From Gammaproteobacteria bacterium (GTDB lineage Bacteria > Pseudomonadota > Gammaproteobacteria > Steroidobacterales > Steroidobacteraceae): 64,000 nucleotides of DNA. Shown piece after piece: positions 35,060 to 45,578 of the stretch (positions are counted from its first letter, which is position 1; every line of letters begins with the position of its first letter). Under the pieces are notes generated by a model that was not told where the DNA came from, searched no databases, and saw only the letters and a list, made by a program, of their open reading frames with translations. A program made the position numbers and the translations under genes. The stretch covers positions 558,001 through 622,000 of the forward strand of contig JANYFY010000009.1 in NCBI GenBank assembly GCA_025359565.1, given 5' to 3'.

Positions 35060-35997
35060 GCGGAAGGTTGCACGGGGGTGCGGTGACGAGAATCGCGCCC
35101 ATAATAGTCTGGGTAGTTCGGGCTTAGTCCCTTGAAGCGTCGATGAACCCAGAAATATTGTTCAGGCACGCGACGAATCTGTGCCTCAAGTAGTCGATGA
35201 AATCGTTCCACATCTTGCACCGGGTCGTCTCCTGGAAAATGATCAAGCGCCGGACCAATGACTACGCGATAGCCGGCCGTACCTGGGAGCCTTTCGGGAA
35301 AATACGTCAGCACGGCCGCGCCTGAAATGCGTGCGAGTCTCGATGTGGCGGTGGTGGTTGCAGCGGGCAGGCCAAAAAAATCTACCATCGCCGCACCTTT
35401 GTTGCGGTAGCTTTGATCTGGCGCGTACCACACTGCTTCGTTATGTTTGAGCGCGCGAATCATGCTGCGTATGTCGGTGTGCGCAATGGGGGTGCCGTGA
35501 CGGCAAAAATTTTCATACATGACTTTCGCGATTAATGCGTTTTTCGTGGGTCGATACACGACATTGAGGGGCACCACGGTGCCTAAAATGCGTGTAGCAA
35601 TCTCGATGGTGGTGAAATGACCGCCAATTAAAATGGCACCCTTCCCTTGTGCAAGTGCGGTCTCTAAATGATGCAACCCTTCCACTTTTGCAAGCCGCTT
35701 GACTTCGTTGTCACGCCCCCACCAGGTATTGGCTGTTTCGCATACTGCCATCCCAAGACTTCGGCAATGGCGATCCAACAATTCCACACGCTCAAGTGCA
35801 GTTAATTGCGGCATACAGAGTGCAATGTTGCGTTGCGCAATTCGAATATAGGCTAGGGGAAGTCGCCGAATGATCCAGCCAAGACCGTTTCCTATTCTGC
35901 ATTGGGTCGCAAAAGGTAGGAATTCAAGCGATCTCAGCAAGCCAATTCCGATCCAAGTGAGCCAGTAACGAGGAGCTAGTAGGGGGTCTATGCGCAT
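35056..35997 (-). CDS. Lipid A biosynthesis acyltransferase (LpxL/HtrB family)
   Basis: The 313-residue inner-membrane enzyme adds a secondary acyl chain to lipid A. The HX4E catalytic motif is GGHFTTIE, and VYRPTKN, APDQSYRNKGAAMVDFFG and a C-terminal YFWVHRRFK (typical for LpxL) are present. The ATG at 35997 is preferred to a TTG two codons earlier. It is convergent with the amine dehydrogenase operon and divergent from the RRM gene. Confidence 0.92.
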   Translation of the reverse strand: MRIDPLLAPRYWLTWIGIGLLRSLEFLPFATQCRIGNGLGWIIRRLPLAYIRIAQRNIALCMPQLTALERVELLDRHCRSLGMAVCETANTWWGRDNEVKRLAKVEGLHHLETALAQGKGAILIGGHFTTIEIATRILGTVVPLNVVYRPTKNALIAKVMYENFCRHGTPIAHTDIRSMIRALKHNEAVWYAPDQSYRNKGAAMVDFFGLPAATTTATSRLARISGAAVLTYFPERLPGTAGYRVVIGPALDHFPGDDPVQDVERFHRLLEAQIRRVPEQYFWVHRRFKGLSPNYPDYYGRDSRHRTPVQPSA

Positions 35998-36231
35998 GGC
36001 CAATCATCGCTTGATATAAAGGTTAACTCTAGTGCTCTTCGCAATATTCGTGCATGTTGGTAATTTACTGTACTATATGTAGCGGTTCGTGAAGTTCTAC
36101 TTGGTCTGTTTCTGGTCATCGCGCCGCTCCGGCGTCACTCTGGCCACAACCCTCAAAGCAGGTTTCGTCGATCCAGGTGGCAGGCACTTCGTGTCCGGCC
36201 GATAGTTTCTTTTGTAGTAGGTATTCTTCAC

Positions 36232-36549
36232 ATGACGAAAATGTATGTTGGCAATCTCCCGTTCTCTATGGACGAATCCGCAGTTCGCACGCTGTTTGAA
36301 AAGCATGGCGCAGTGCAGTCTGTGGCGTTGATCAATGATCGCGACACGGGCCGTCCTCGCGGCTTTGGCTTCGTTGAAATGGCCAGCGCAGACGCTGCGC
36401 GCGCTATGCAGGCTTTGAACGGCCACGATGTGGACGGGCGGGCGCTGAAAGTAAATGAGGCCCAGGAGCGCACCGGCGGTGGCGGCGGTGGCGGTGGTGG
36501 CGGTGGCGGTGGCGGTGGTGGTGGATCGCGCGGTCCGAAGCGCTGGTAA
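36232..36549 (+). CDS. RNA-recognition-motif protein with polyglycine tail
   Basis: A 105-residue RRM protein of the bacterial glycine-rich RNA-binding type. RNP2 is MYVGNL (4-9) and RNP1 is RGFGFVEM (43-50). The tail is 17 consecutive glycines (82-98) followed by SRGPKRW. Such proteins are often cold-induced and bind single-stranded RNA. The 234-bp upstream region has a GC-rich hairpin (36121-36135) and no strong ribosome site. A strong terminator-like hairpin lies 16 bp after the stop, so this gene is probably monocistronic. Confidence 0.9.
   Translation: MTKMYVGNLPFSMDESAVRTLFEKHGAVQSVALINDRDTGRPRGFGFVEMASADAARAMQALNGHDVDGRALKVNEAQERTGGGGGGGGGGGGGGGGGSRGPKRW
36475..36525 (+). repeat. GGC/GGT microsatellite encoding polyglycine
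   Basis: Seventeen glycine codons in a row, only GGC and GGT. A tract like this can change length by slippage in units of three without breaking the frame. Confidence 0.95.
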
Positions 36550-36565
36550 GCGTTAGATCGAGCAA

Positions 36566-36593
36566 GACTGGGGCCGCATTTGCGGCCCCAGTC
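36566..36593 (+). terminator. GC-rich hairpin after the RRM gene
   Basis: A perfect 12-bp stem (GACTGGGGCCGC with its complement) and a 4-base loop, 16 bp after the stop. It has no strong T-tract, so the call rests on stem strength and position. Confidence 0.65.
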
Positions 36594-36647
36594 GTATCAT
36601 GGGATGCGAATGAATGCTGTGACTTCCGAAAAATTGTGCGATCAGGG

Positions 36648-36676
36648 TTTACCGCCGCTTAACCTTTGCCTATACT
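36648..36676 (+). promoter_or_regulatory. Sigma-70 promoter of the rimP-nusA operon
   Basis: TTTACC at 36648-36653, a 17-bp spacer, then TATACT at 36671-36676. It would start a transcript near 36683 with a leader of about 129 nt before rimP. The two terminators that follow lie in this leader. Confidence 0.6.
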
Positions 36677-36733
36677 CAGCAAGTTCGGCGGATTGATTAT
36701 TAGGCTAAAGGTCGCTGAAAGTATTCTAGGTTG

Positions 36734-36754
36734 AAGCCCCGATTGGGGCTTTTT
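36734..36754 (+). terminator. First leader terminator before rimP
   Basis: A 7-bp stem (AAGCCCC with GGGGCTT, loop GATT) followed by a short T-tract. It lies in the inferred rimP leader and so could act as an attenuator. Confidence 0.75.
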
Positions 36755-36763
36755 CGTTTAAGT

Positions 36764-36787
36764 AAGGGGCCGATGGTCCCTTTTTTT
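36764..36787 (+). terminator. Second leader terminator before rimP
   Basis: An 8-bp stem (AAGGGGCC with GGTCCCTT, one G-U pair, loop GAT) directly followed by seven T. It ends 25 bp before the rimP start. With the hairpin at 36734 it forms a tandem attenuator candidate. Confidence 0.78.
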
Positions 36788-36811
36788 GTTTTGAAATACG
36801 GTTTTGTATTC

Positions 36812-37264
36812 ATGCGTGATGTCTTGATGCGCTTGCTTGAGCCACTGGTTGAGGCGCAGCAACTGGAACTTGTCGATATCGAGTATGCCAACAGTAGTGG
36901 CGGTGGTGTTCTACGGATATTCGTCGACACGCGTGTCGGTGAGGCGGCGGTTACCGTGGATGATTGCGCCAAGGTGAGTCATGCCGTGAGCGAGGTGCTG
37001 GAGGCGCAAGATCCGATTAAGGGTCATTACACTCTTGAGGTGTCATCGCCGGGCTTCGATCGGATTTTGCGCACACGCGCACACTTCGAGCGATTTTTGG
37101 GGAAGCGTATTGTCGCGGAGTTAAAACTTCCTTTAGAGGGGCGGCGACGGTTCGTCGGGGTTTTACAAGTCGTCGACGCAGAATCGATTGGGATTGATGT
37201 CGATGGCAAAGTTTATAACTTGCCATTGGAACGAATTCAGAAGGCAAGATTAAGGCCGGAGTAG
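36812..37264 (+). CDS. rimP: Ribosome maturation factor RimP
   Basis: The 150-residue protein assists 30S subunit assembly. DIEYANSSGGGVLRIFVD, DDCAKVSHAVSEVLE and YTLEVSSPGFDRIL are family signatures. The frame is open upstream to 36731 across the terminators, but the ATG at 36812 gives the usual MRDVLMRLLEPL start. It heads the rimP-nusA-infB-rbfA-truB operon. Confidence 0.94.
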   Translation: MRDVLMRLLEPLVEAQQLELVDIEYANSSGGGVLRIFVDTRVGEAAVTVDDCAKVSHAVSEVLEAQDPIKGHYTLEVSSPGFDRILRTRAHFERFLGKRIVAELKLPLEGRRRFVGVLQVVDAESIGIDVDGKVYNLPLERIQKARLRPE

Positions 37265-37291
37265 GCTTAAGATCAGGAGTCTAAAAGGGCG

Positions 37292-38788
37292 ATGAACAAA
37301 GAAATTTTGATGGCGGTTGATGCGGTCTCGAACGAGAAAAGTGTCGACAAGGAAGTTATTTTCGAAGCGCTTGAGGCGGCTCTAGCGTCAGCGGCGCGTA
37401 AGAAATATGGCGAGGAATTCGACGTGCGCGTTTCAATTAATCGTAAGACGGGTGCTTATGATACCTTCCGGCGTTGGAAAGTATTTGCCGATGACTCGAA
37501 TGAGCTTGAGGTTCCTGACCGCGAACTGCGCATGGACGATGCTCGTGATCTCGACAAAGATGTCGAACCGGGTGGTTTTGTTGAGGAACCGTTAGAGTCC
37601 GTGCCGTTTGGCCGCATTTTGGCGCAAACCGCTAAGCAAGTGATTGTGCAAAAAGTGCGGGAGGCGGAGCGCGCTCAAGTAGTTGACGCTTATAAGGATC
37701 GAGCCGGAACTTTAGTCAGTGGCATAGTCAAGCGTGTAGATCGCAACGGCGTATATGTGGACTTAGGGGCAAATGCCGAAGGTTTTGTAGCTCGCGAAGA
37801 AATGATTCCACGAGAGCCGGTTCGCGCTCAAGATCGCATCAAGGCCTATCTTAAAGAAGTGCGCAATGAGCCGCGCGGCCCCCAGTTATTTTTATCACGC
37901 ACCGCTCCTGAGTTTTTGATCGAGCTATTTAAACTGGAAGTGCCGGAAGTAGGCCAGGGCCTCATTAATATATTAGCGGCGGCTCGGGATCCGGGCGTGC
38001 GTGCGAAAATAGCGGTTCGCAGCAATGACCCGCGTGTCGATCCGGTAGGTGCTTGCGTAGGTATGCGTGGATCCCGGGTGCAGGCGGTTTCCAACGAAAT
38101 TGCTGGTGAGCGGGTCGATATTATTCCCTTCGACGAAAATAACGCCCAGTTCGTGATCAATGCTATGGCGCCGGCGGAGGTAACTTCAATTGTAGTGGAT
38201 GAAGATTCGCATTCAATGGATATCGCGGTATCAGAAGACAAACTTTCACAGGCGATTGGCCGCGGTGGCCAGAATATTCGCCTCGCTAGTGAATTGACCG
38301 GCTGGGAATTAAATGTCATGAGCGAGTCACAGGCGGAAGCCAAGAGTGAGACCGAGTCGCATAGTTTGCGCGAAACGTTTATGAAGCAACTCGATGTGGA
38401 TGCCGACGTTGCCAGCATTCTGGTGCAGGAAGGGTTTTCGACCATTGAGGAAATTGCTTATGTGCCAGCGAGCGAATTGAATAGTATTGAAGAATTCGAT
38501 GAGGAAATTATTAAAGAACTGCGAACTCGCGCCCGCGATGTGTTGTTAACGCAGGCAATTGCGACTGAGGAGACGATGGATGGAGTCGAACCGTCGGCCG
38601 ATTTGATTGAAATTACGGGCGAGTCGTTAGCGAAGACTTTAGCGCGCAAGGGTGTACGTACTCGCGAGGATCTGGCCGACTTATCAGTCGATGAACTCGT
38701 GGAGATTGGCAGTGTCGATGAGAAAAAAGCTGCCTTGTTGATTATGGATGCCCGCAAACACTGGTTTGCGCAAGAGCATAAAGTTTAG
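37292..38788 (+). CDS. nusA: Transcription termination/antitermination protein NusA
   Basis: The 498-residue RNA polymerase-binding protein has the N-terminal domain, an S1 domain ([23 protein letters not shown], about 135-200), tandem KH domains ([20 protein letters not shown]) and two C-terminal acidic helix-hairpin-helix repeats as in the gammaproteobacterial form. NusA controls pausing and termination, including at its own leader in several bacteria. It lies 27 bp after rimP and 8 bp before infB. Confidence 0.97.
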   Translation: MNKEILMAVDAVSNEKSVDKEVIFEALEAALASAARKKYGEEFDVRVSINRKTGAYDTFRRWKVFADDSNELEVPDRELRMDDARDLDKDVEPGGFVEEPLESVPFGRILAQTAKQVIVQKVREAERAQVVDAYKDRAGTLVSGIVKRVDRNGVYVDLGANAEGFVAREEMIPREPVRAQDRIKAYLKEVRNEPRGPQLFLSRTAPEFLIELFKLEVPEVGQGLINILAAARDPGVRAKIAVRSNDPRVDPVGACVGMRGSRVQAVSNEIAGERVDIIPFDENNAQFVINAMAPAEVTSIVVDEDSHSMDIAVSEDKLSQAIGRGGQNIRLASELTGWELNVMSESQAEAKSETESHSLRETFMKQLDVDADVASILVQEGFSTIEEIAYVPASELNSIEEFDEEIIKELRTRARDVLLTQAIATEETMDGVEPSADLIEITGESLAKTLARKGVRTREDLADLSVDELVEIGSVDEKKAALLIMDARKHWFAQEHKV

Positions 38789-38796
38789 GAGCAACT

Positions 38797-41307
38797 ATGG
38801 CAGATGTAACCGTCGCGCAATTCGCCGAGGTGCTTAAAGTTCCGGTTGATCGATTGCTTCAGCAACTTGATCAGGCTGGAATCAAAGTAGATAGTGCTGA
38901 TGATGTGATTAGTGAGGATGCTAAACATGAGCTACTCACCCATCTACGTCGCAGCCACGGACATGAAGATTTGCCCACTGATTCGGCACCGCGGAAGATT
39001 ACTCTGCGGCGTAAATCTCAGTCGGAACTTAAGCTGGCAAGCCCGCAAGGGCGCGCACGCACCGTTAACGTCGAAGTGCGCAGTAAGCGCACCTATGTGA
39101 AACGTGAAGTATTAGAGGATCAAGCGCGACTCCAGCAAGAAGAGATAGACCGTGTAAAGGAAACTGAGGATCAGGCGAAAGCGGCAGTAGAGCGTGAGGC
39201 CAATGAAAAAATCGAGCGCGAACGGCTCGATCGGGAACGCCTGGAGGCCGAAAATCGCCGTCGTAGCGACGACGAAAATCGTAAGCGCAGCGCTGAAGAA
39301 GAGACTCGTCGCCTTGCCGAAGTTCAGGCACGCGAGCAGGCCGAACGCGACCGAAAGGCCGCAGCCGCCAAACCAATTAAAGTAACTCGTACCACCGTGG
39401 TGGATGACAAGGCCACTCGTTATGGTCGCCAGGAATTGCACATTGCCGGCGATGTCAGTGCTCGACATAAGAAAAAGAAAACTCGCGACGGTCGCCGTCG
39501 TTCTGCCGGTAACGATAATGACGCCAAGCATGGATTCGAGATGCCAACCGCGCGAGTAATTCGCGAGGTTGCCGTTGGCGAGGCTATGACCGTAGGCGAA
39601 CTTGCACAAAAAATGTCGGTTAAGGCGACAGAAGTAATCAAAGTGCTGATGAATATGGGCGTAATGGCAACCATCAATCAAATGGTTGAGCAGGATACGG
39701 CCGTACTAGTCGTGGAAGAAATGGGTCATACCGCGGTTCTGCGTAAAGAAAATATTATCGAAGATGATTTGCAAGGAATCACGGATAGTTCGTTGGAAAT
39801 TCTATCGCGCCCTCCAGTGGTTACTGTGATGGGCCATGTGGATCATGGTAAGACTTCGCTGTTGGACTATATCCGCCGCACCAAAGTCGCTGCCGGCGAG
39901 GCCGGTGGGATTACTCAACACATAGGTGCATACCATGTGGAGACCCTTAAAGGCATGGTCACCTTTTTGGATACTCCGGGTCATGCTGCGTTCACCTCGA
40001 TGCGCGCACGGGGCGCGAAAGTTACCGACATTATTATTTTGGTGGTTGGCGCAGATGACGGTGTTATGCCGCAGACGGTCGAAGCGGTTAAACACGCGCA
40101 GGCCGCTAAAGTGCCGATTGTGGTCGCCATCAATAAAATGGACAAGCCGGGTGCGGACGCTGAGCGGGTGAAACAGGAACTGACTAAACATGGTGTGATT
40201 CCGGAAGAATGGGGCGGGGAAAATATTTTCGTGCCGGTATCCGCGCACACCGGATTGGGCGTGGATCAATTAATTGAGAGCGTATTGTTGCAGGCCGAAG
40301 TCCTCGAATTAAGCGCTCCGACTGCGGGGCTTGCTGCGGGATACGTGATTGAATCCAGTTTAGAGAAAGGCCGCGGTGCGGTTGCAACTGTGTTGGTTTT
40401 GCGCGGCACCTTGAAACTAGGTGATCCGCTGTTGATTGGCCAGGAATTCGGTCGCGTTCGTGCACTTTTTGATGAGGCGGGACGCCCCATAGAATCGGCT
40501 GGACCCTCGATTCCTGTCGTCGTGCTGGGTTTATCCGGTGCGCCCAATGCCGGTGATGAGTTATTGGTGATGGAGAGCGAACGTAAGGCCCGCGAAGTGG
40601 CGATGCATCGTCAATCGAAATCGCGCGACGTCAAGTTGGCTAAGCAAAGCGCTAATATGCAGGATGTGTTCTCCAATATGGGCGAGAGCAAACCGAATTT
40701 GGTGCAGTTGTTAGTCAAGGCCGATGTGCAAGGCAGTGTCGAGGCGCTGTGTGATTCTTTGAATGCATTATCAACGGGTGAAGTAGCCGTTAACGTGGTG
40801 TCATCGGGTGTCGGTGGGCTCACTGAATCGGACATTACGTTAGCTGCCGCCTCCAAAGCGCGCATTATCGCTTTCAACGTGCGCGGCGATGCGGCCGCGC
40901 GTACCGCGATCAAGGATCACGGTGTCGACGTACGTTATTACAGTATTATTTATGAGGCCATTGACGATATCCGTGCAGTTTTGACCGGTATGTTAGCGCC
41001 GGAAGTTAAAGAACAGATCGTAGGTCTTGCGGCCGTTCGAAGCGTATTTCGCTCTAGTAAATTTGGAACTGTCGCAGGGTGCATGGTTATCGACGGTTAT
41101 GTGCGACGTAATTTCCCGATTAGGGTATTGCGCGATAACGTTGTAATTTTTGAGGGTGCGCTTGAGTCTTTGAAACGGTTCAAGGATGACGTTAACGAAG
41201 TCCGTGCAGGAACTGAGTGCGGTATTGGGGTCAAAAACTATAATGATGTGCATGAGGGTGACCAGATTGAGTGTTATTCGCGCGTGGAAGTGGCGCGCAC
41301 GCTGTAA
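38797..41307 (+). CDS. infB: Translation initiation factor IF-2
   Basis: The 836-residue GTPase loads fMet-tRNA onto the 30S subunit. An N-terminal IF2N domain and a long charged linker rich in Glu, Arg and Lys (about 95-200) precede a second IF2N region; the G domain carries GHVDHGKTS (from about residue 345), DTPGHAAF and NKMD. Domains II to IV complete the family length. It follows nusA closely. Confidence 0.98.
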   Translation: MADVTVAQFAEVLKVPVDRLLQQLDQAGIKVDSADDVISEDAKHELLTHLRRSHGHEDLPTDSAPRKITLRRKSQSELKLASPQGRARTVNVEVRSKRTYVKREVLEDQARLQQEEIDRVKETEDQAKAAVEREANEKIERERLDRERLEAENRRRSDDENRKRSAEEETRRLAEVQAREQAERDRKAAAAKPIKVTRTTVVDDKATRYGRQELHIAGDVSARHKKKKTRDGRRRSAGNDNDAKHGFEMPTARVIREVAVGEAMTVGELAQKMSVKATEVIKVLMNMGVMATINQMVEQDTAVLVVEEMGHTAVLRKENIIEDDLQGITDSSLEILSRPPVVTVMGHVDHGKTSLLDYIRRTKVAAGEAGGITQHIGAYHVETLKGMVTFLDTPGHAAFTSMRARGAKVTDIIILVVGADDGVMPQTVEAVKHAQAAKVPIVVAINKMDKPGADAERVKQELTKHGVIPEEWGGENIFVPVSAHTGLGVDQLIESVLLQAEVLELSAPTAGLAAGYVIESSLEKGRGAVATVLVLRGTLKLGDPLLIGQEFGRVRALFDEAGRPIESAGPSIPVVVLGLSGAPNAGDELLVMESERKAREVAMHRQSKSRDVKLAKQSANMQDVFSNMGESKPNLVQLLVKADVQGSVEALCDSLNALSTGEVAVNVVSSGVGGLTESDITLAAASKARIIAFNVRGDAAARTAIKDHGVDVRYYSIIYEAIDDIRAVLTGMLAPEVKEQIVGLAAVRSVFRSSKFGTVAGCMVIDGYVRRNFPIRVLRDNVVIFEGALESLKRFKDDVNEVRAGTECGIGVKNYNDVHEGDQIECYSRVEVARTL

Positions 41308-41324
41308 CGCGCAGGCTTTCACCT

Positions 41325-41693
41325 ATGGCAAAAGACAATCCACGTGCACGCCGTTTGGGCGCGGAAATCCAGCGCGAACTTGTGGGTTTGTTGCGTCGTG
41401 AAGTTAAAGATGAACGAATTGGTAATGTGACTATTACCGGAGTGGATGTGACTGGTGACCTACGCACGGCTCGTGTTCATTACCTGGTGTTTGGTAAACA
41501 AGGGTCCGACCCCCAGGTGCAGCGGGGTCTGGAAAGTGCGGCCGGCTTTCTCAGAAATGCCTTATCTAAAGCGCTAATGATTCGCTATACGCCGACTTTA
41601 AGCTTTGCACTTGATACGTCGATCGAGCATGGGGTCCGTCTAACTCAGCTTATCGATTCCGTGGCCAAACCTGAAACGCCAGACCAAGCGTAA
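41325..41693 (+). CDS. rbfA: Ribosome-binding factor A
   Basis: The 122-residue KH-fold protein is needed for 16S rRNA 5'-end processing and cold adaptation. RARRLGAEIQREL, VTITGVDVTGDLRTARVHY and LRNALSKALMIRYTPTLSF are conserved. The ATG at 41325 is 17 bp after infB; the frame is open further upstream but would overlap infB. truB follows after 2 bp. Confidence 0.95.
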   Translation: MAKDNPRARRLGAEIQRELVGLLRREVKDERIGNVTITGVDVTGDLRTARVHYLVFGKQGSDPQVQRGLESAAGFLRNALSKALMIRYTPTLSFALDTSIEHGVRLTQLIDSVAKPETPDQA

Positions 41694-41695
41694 GG

Positions 41696-42595
41696 ATGCC
41701 CATCGATTTACACGGGATTCTGTTGCTGGACAAACCTTTGGGCTTAAGTTCAGCGGGCGCTGTCGCACGGGCGAAATATTTATTTGGTGCAAAAAAAGCC
41801 GGTCATACAGGATCTCTTGATCCGCTTGCTTCCGGAATGCTACCGATTTGTTTTGGCGAAGCGACAAAATTTGGCGCCCAGATGTTGGATGCCGATAAAA
41901 TGTATCGGGTTACTATGCGTCTCGGCGAGCGTACTCCTAGTGCAGATCGGGAATCCGCGGTAATTGAGCGGCGTGAATTGGCCCAATTCTCTATTGATCA
42001 ATTTAAGCAAGCGCTCGCGAACTTTCCGCGTGATTACGCTCAAACACCCCCCATGCATTCAGCCATCAAGCAAGACGGTAAACCTCTATATGAATATGCT
42101 CGTGCCGGAATCACGCGCGAGCGGGCTGCGCGCGCCATCGTGATTCATCAGATGCAGTTTTTAAACTGGGAAACTCCAGACCTATGTTTTGATGTGCGAA
42201 GCAGTAAAGGCGCCTATATTCGGGTACTGGCCGAAGATCTTGCCACTCAGCTAGGCACCATCGCGCATTTGGTGGGGCTGCGGCGCCTAGAAGTCGCGCC
42301 GTTTTCCGTTGAACGACAATGGACCTTCGAAGAACTAGAGAAATTAAGTATTTCCGATCGTCTAGCCGCGCTATTACCTGTGGACGCCGCCTTGGCGGGC
42401 TGTCCACGAGTGGATTTGCCGGCAGCAGGGGTGAGCGCCTTCCGACAAGGGCAAACGGTGTCCATTACCGCTGATAAACCTGGTACTTTGCGCATTTATG
42501 CCGCTGGCGGCGGTTTTTTAGGCTTAGGGGAGTTGCATCCCGCGGGTCGACTGGTGCCTTTACGTCTGGTTTCAGCGATTACGAATCGTGCTTGA
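41696..42595 (+). CDS. truB: tRNA pseudouridine(55) synthase TruB
   Basis: The 299-residue enzyme makes pseudouridine 55 in the T-loop of tRNAs. The catalytic region KAGHTGSLDPLASGMLPICFGEATK includes the essential aspartate (SLDP). The N-terminal GILLLDKPLGLSS and RVLAEDLATQLG segments are typical, and a C-terminal PUA-like part is present. The stop overlaps the -35 element of the rpsO promoter. Confidence 0.97.
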   Translation: MPIDLHGILLLDKPLGLSSAGAVARAKYLFGAKKAGHTGSLDPLASGMLPICFGEATKFGAQMLDADKMYRVTMRLGERTPSADRESAVIERRELAQFSIDQFKQALANFPRDYAQTPPMHSAIKQDGKPLYEYARAGITRERAARAIVIHQMQFLNWETPDLCFDVRSSKGAYIRVLAEDLATQLGTIAHLVGLRRLEVAPFSVERQWTFEELEKLSISDRLAALLPVDAALAGCPRVDLPAAGVSAFRQGQTVSITADKPGTLRIYAAGGGFLGLGELHPAGRLVPLRLVSAITNRA

Positions 42596-42620
42596 GAGCG
42601 AGTGCCGCTACGCGTACAAT
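42592..42620 (+). promoter_or_regulatory. Sigma-70 promoter of rpsO
   Basis: TTGAGA at 42592-42597, a 17-bp spacer and TACAAT at 42615-42620; each hexamer differs from consensus at one position. It lies between truB and rpsO and would start near 42627, giving a leader of about 40 nt. Confidence 0.68.
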
Positions 42621-42667
42621 GCGCGGCTTCTTGAAAGGTCTAAGTCATTGATTGAGGTTTGATTTCC

Positions 42668-42937
42668 ATGCCACTTACTCGTGAAGATAAATTGGGCGTT
42701 GTCGGTAAATATCAGCGCAGCGCGCACGATACCGGTTCCCCCGAAGTTCAAATTGCCTTGTTGTCCGAGCGCATTAACGGCTTGAGCCAGCATTTTACTG
42801 CACACAAAGCTGACCACGCATCGCGTCGCGGACTGCTCAAAATGGTGAACCAGCGTCGTAAGCTGCTCGACTATTTAAAAAGCAATACGCCGGATATATA
42901 CACGCACTTGGTCGAACGATTAGGGTTACGCCGCTAA
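42668..42937 (+). CDS. rpsO: 30S ribosomal protein S15
   Basis: The 89-residue protein binds the 16S rRNA central domain. [27 protein letters not shown] and RRKLLDYLK are diagnostic, and the length is standard. The ATG at 42668 gives MPLTREDK; an upstream in-frame TTG at 42659 is not needed. It is followed by pnp after 92 bp, as in most gammaproteobacteria. Confidence 0.98.
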   Translation: MPLTREDKLGVVGKYQRSAHDTGSPEVQIALLSERINGLSQHFTAHKADHASRRGLLKMVNQRRKLLDYLKSNTPDIYTHLVERLGLRR

Positions 42938-43029
42938 AAGGCGCCGTCGTAGTCGTATCCGGTTTATTTAATCTTATTTAAGACGGGACGTGCTACGTGT
43001 CTACAATTCTGACTATGAAGGGGCTCTAA

Positions 43030-45117
43030 TTGAGCGCTAGCAAAAGAAGTTTTAAGTATGGTGACCATACGGTCACAATCGAAACCGGGGAACTCGCACG
43101 TCAAGCTGATGGTGCAGTACTCGTGTCAATGGGTGAGACAGTGGTTTTAGTAACCGCAGTAGGGCTTAAGAAAGCAACACCTGGGCGTGATTTCTTTCCG
43201 TTGACTGTCAATTATCAAGAGAAAACCTATGCTGCGGGACGTATCCCGGGCGGGTTTTTCAAGCGTGAAGGACGTCCGACCGAAAAAGAGACACTCACTT
43301 CGCGTCTGATTGATCGGCCGATTCGGCCGCTGTTCCCAGAAGGTTTTAACAACGACGTCCAAGTGGTGGCGTCGGTCCTCTCTGTTAATTCAGAAGTGGA
43401 TCCTGATATTGCTGCCTTAATCGGTGCTTCGGCGGCACTTGCGATTTCAGGACTTCCGTTCATGGGCCCCATAGGGGCCGCCCGCGTGGGTTATAAAGAA
43501 GGCAAGTACATTCTCAATCCTACCACCAGTCAATTGGGAGATTCTAAGCTTGATCTGGTCGTCGCCGGAACCGAAGAAGGGGTACTAATGGTCGAGTCCG
43601 AGGCTTCAGGACTCGATGAAGAAGTCATGTTGGGCGCGGTAATGTTCGGCCATGAACATATGCAAGTGGCTATTAGAGCTATCAAAGAATTGGCAGCCGA
43701 AGCGGGCAAACCTAAATGGAACTGGGTTGCACCGGAACCGCATACCGAACTTAAAGATGCGGTGAGCTCAATAGCCGAGAAGAATCTTATCGCGGCTTAC
43801 GCGCTCACTGAGAAACAGCAAAGACACGCCAAAATCCATGAAATTAAGGCCGCGGTGATTGCGAGTCTTACGACAGGCGAATCTCCTAAGTTTACGGTTG
43901 AACAAGTCGGTAATGAGTTTTTCAATTTGGAATACCGATTGGTGCGCGAGCGTATTTTGGCGGGTTTACCGCGAATCGATGGACGCGATACCAAAACTGT
44001 ACGACCGATTAGCATTCGTACGGGCGTATTAGCGCGCACCCATGGCTCGGCACTCTTTACGCGTGGCGAAACGCAAGCCTTGGTGATTACGACTTTGGGC
44101 ACTGGACGCGATGCGCAGATAATTGATGGGCTCACCGGTGAGCGTAAAGAACCCTTTATGTTTCATTATAACTTCCCGCCATTCAGTGTTGGCGAGACCG
44201 GCATGATGGGTTCGCCCAAGCGGCGCGAAATTGGTCACGGAAATTTGGCTAAGCGCGGCGTAAAAGCGGTGATGCCGTCGATCGAGAAATTCCCCTATGT
44301 CATTCGGGTGGTGTCAGAGATTCTGGAATCTAATGGTTCAAGTTCTATGGCCTCCGTTTGCGGCAGCAGTCTTGCGTTGATGGATGCTGGCGTACCTATT
44401 TCGGCTCCAGTGGCCGGCGTCGCCATGGGTTTAGTTAAGGAAGGAGCGCGATTTCAAGTTCTGACTGATATTTTGGGGGATGAAGATCACCTCGGTGATA
44501 TGGATTTTAAAGTGGCCGGCACTAAAGAGGGAATTACCGCGCTGCAGATGGATATTAAGATCACGAGTATCACTCGCGAAATTATGGAAGTTGCGCTACG
44601 CCAAGCGCGCGAAGGTCGGCTGCACATCCTGGGGGAAATGAACAAAGTAATTTCTGTATCCCGCGACAGCATGTCTGAGTGGGCTCCCACCATCATCACA
44701 TTGAAAATTGACCCTGAGAAGATTCGCGATGTTATCGGTAAAGGTGGCGCCGTCATTCGTCAAATTACTGAGGAGACGGGAACGTCTATTGATATCGAGA
44801 ATGACGGAACTGTGAAGATCGCCTCCGTTCAAGGCGCTGCGGGCCGCGAAGCTCAGCGTCGTATCGAATTAATTACGGCGGATATTGAAGTGGGTCGGGT
44901 TTATGAAGGGACTGTTGCGCGCTTGATGGATTTTGGCGCTTTTGTCACTATCCTACCGGGACGCGATGGTCTGGTACACATTTCGCAGATTTCGGAAGAG
45001 CGCGTGGAGCGCGTTAGCGACAAGCTCAAGGAAGGCGATGTGGTACGAGTTAAGGTACTTGAGGTCGATCGTCAAGGTCGGGTGCGGCTATCCATGCGTA
45101 ATGTGGATGAGGCTTAA
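43030..45117 (+). CDS. pnp: Polyribonucleotide nucleotidyltransferase
   Basis: The 695-residue exoribonuclease degrades RNA phosphorolytically and is part of the degradosome. Two RNase PH domains are visible, followed by KH ([17 protein letters not shown]) and S1 ([13 protein letters not shown]) domains at the C-terminus. The start is TTG, with AAGGGG upstream, giving [11 protein letters not shown]. Its stop overlaps that of the convergent phaR gene by 4 nt. Confidence 0.97.
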   Translation: MSASKRSFKYGDHTVTIETGELARQADGAVLVSMGETVVLVTAVGLKKATPGRDFFPLTVNYQEKTYAAGRIPGGFFKREGRPTEKETLTSRLIDRPIRPLFPEGFNNDVQVVASVLSVNSEVDPDIAALIGASAALAISGLPFMGPIGAARVGYKEGKYILNPTTSQLGDSKLDLVVAGTEEGVLMVESEASGLDEEVMLGAVMFGHEHMQVAIRAIKELAAEAGKPKWNWVAPEPHTELKDAVSSIAEKNLIAAYALTEKQQRHAKIHEIKAAVIASLTTGESPKFTVEQVGNEFFNLEYRLVRERILAGLPRIDGRDTKTVRPISIRTGVLARTHGSALFTRGETQALVITTLGTGRDAQIIDGLTGERKEPFMFHYNFPPFSVGETGMMGSPKRREIGHGNLAKRGVKAVMPSIEKFPYVIRVVSEILESNGSSSMASVCGSSLALMDAGVPISAPVAGVAMGLVKEGARFQVLTDILGDEDHLGDMDFKVAGTKEGITALQMDIKITSITREIMEVALRQAREGRLHILGEMNKVISVSRDSMSEWAPTIITLKIDPEKIRDVIGKGGAVIRQITEETGTSIDIENDGTVKIASVQGAAGREAQRRIELITADIEVGRVYEGTVARLMDFGAFVTILPGRDGLVHISQISEERVERVSDKLKEGDVVRVKVLEVDRQGRVRLSMRNVDEA

Positions 45118-45491
45118 AGAGAAGTAATGGGGGGCGGCCTATCAGGTGCCGACTTGATAGGCTCCCGGGTCACTGTTTGCTGTCCCATAAACGTTTTGAG
45201 GTCGTCTTCCAAGTGAGCTGCAACCAGAGTCTGTACATTGGTTCCATGAGCCTGGATCACGTGTCGTAAGAAATTGCGACTTAGTATGGGTTCAGCCGAG
45301 TGCTCTTGTTCGGCGATAACCTGCAATAAAATACTGCTGGTAATATCGATACTGTTTTTTTTATCGAGCACTACAAAAGTGATTTTGTCGATGACTAGTC
45401 GGCGGATGTCCGCTAGCGTGATATAGCGACTTTCTACCGTATCGTAGAGCCGGCGATTAGGATATTTTTTAATCACTCGAGGCTCGCTCAT
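45114..45491 (-). CDS. phaR: Polyhydroxyalkanoate synthesis repressor PhaR
   Basis: The 125-residue regulator binds PHA granules and DNA and represses phasin genes. The N-terminal DNA-binding region is [14 protein letters not shown] with [13 protein letters not shown], and the central [10 protein letters not shown] part matches the family; the C-terminus is shorter and proline-rich. No PHA synthase or phasin is in the window. Confidence 0.88.
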   Translation of the reverse strand: MSEPRVIKKYPNRRLYDTVESRYITLADIRRLVIDKITFVVLDKKNSIDITSSILLQVIAEQEHSAEPILSRNFLRHVIQAHGTNVQTLVAAHLEDDLKTFMGQQTVTREPIKSAPDRPPPITSL

Positions 45492-45578
45492 GGGCCTTCC
45501 TCGCTCAATGCGTTTTCGCTACCGGAAAATGCCGGTTGCGCTCATTGCAGAATAGCGCAATGCAGCGAGAAGGCAAAC

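Noticed and set aside
36731-36811. N-terminal extension of RimP from a TTG at 36731
   Set aside because: It would be translated through two strong intrinsic terminators and adds residues not found in RimP; the ATG at 36812 gives the conserved start.
43030-43032. ATG start for pnp
   Set aside because: No in-frame ATG lies near the conserved N-terminus; the TTG has AAGGGG upstream and matches family starts.
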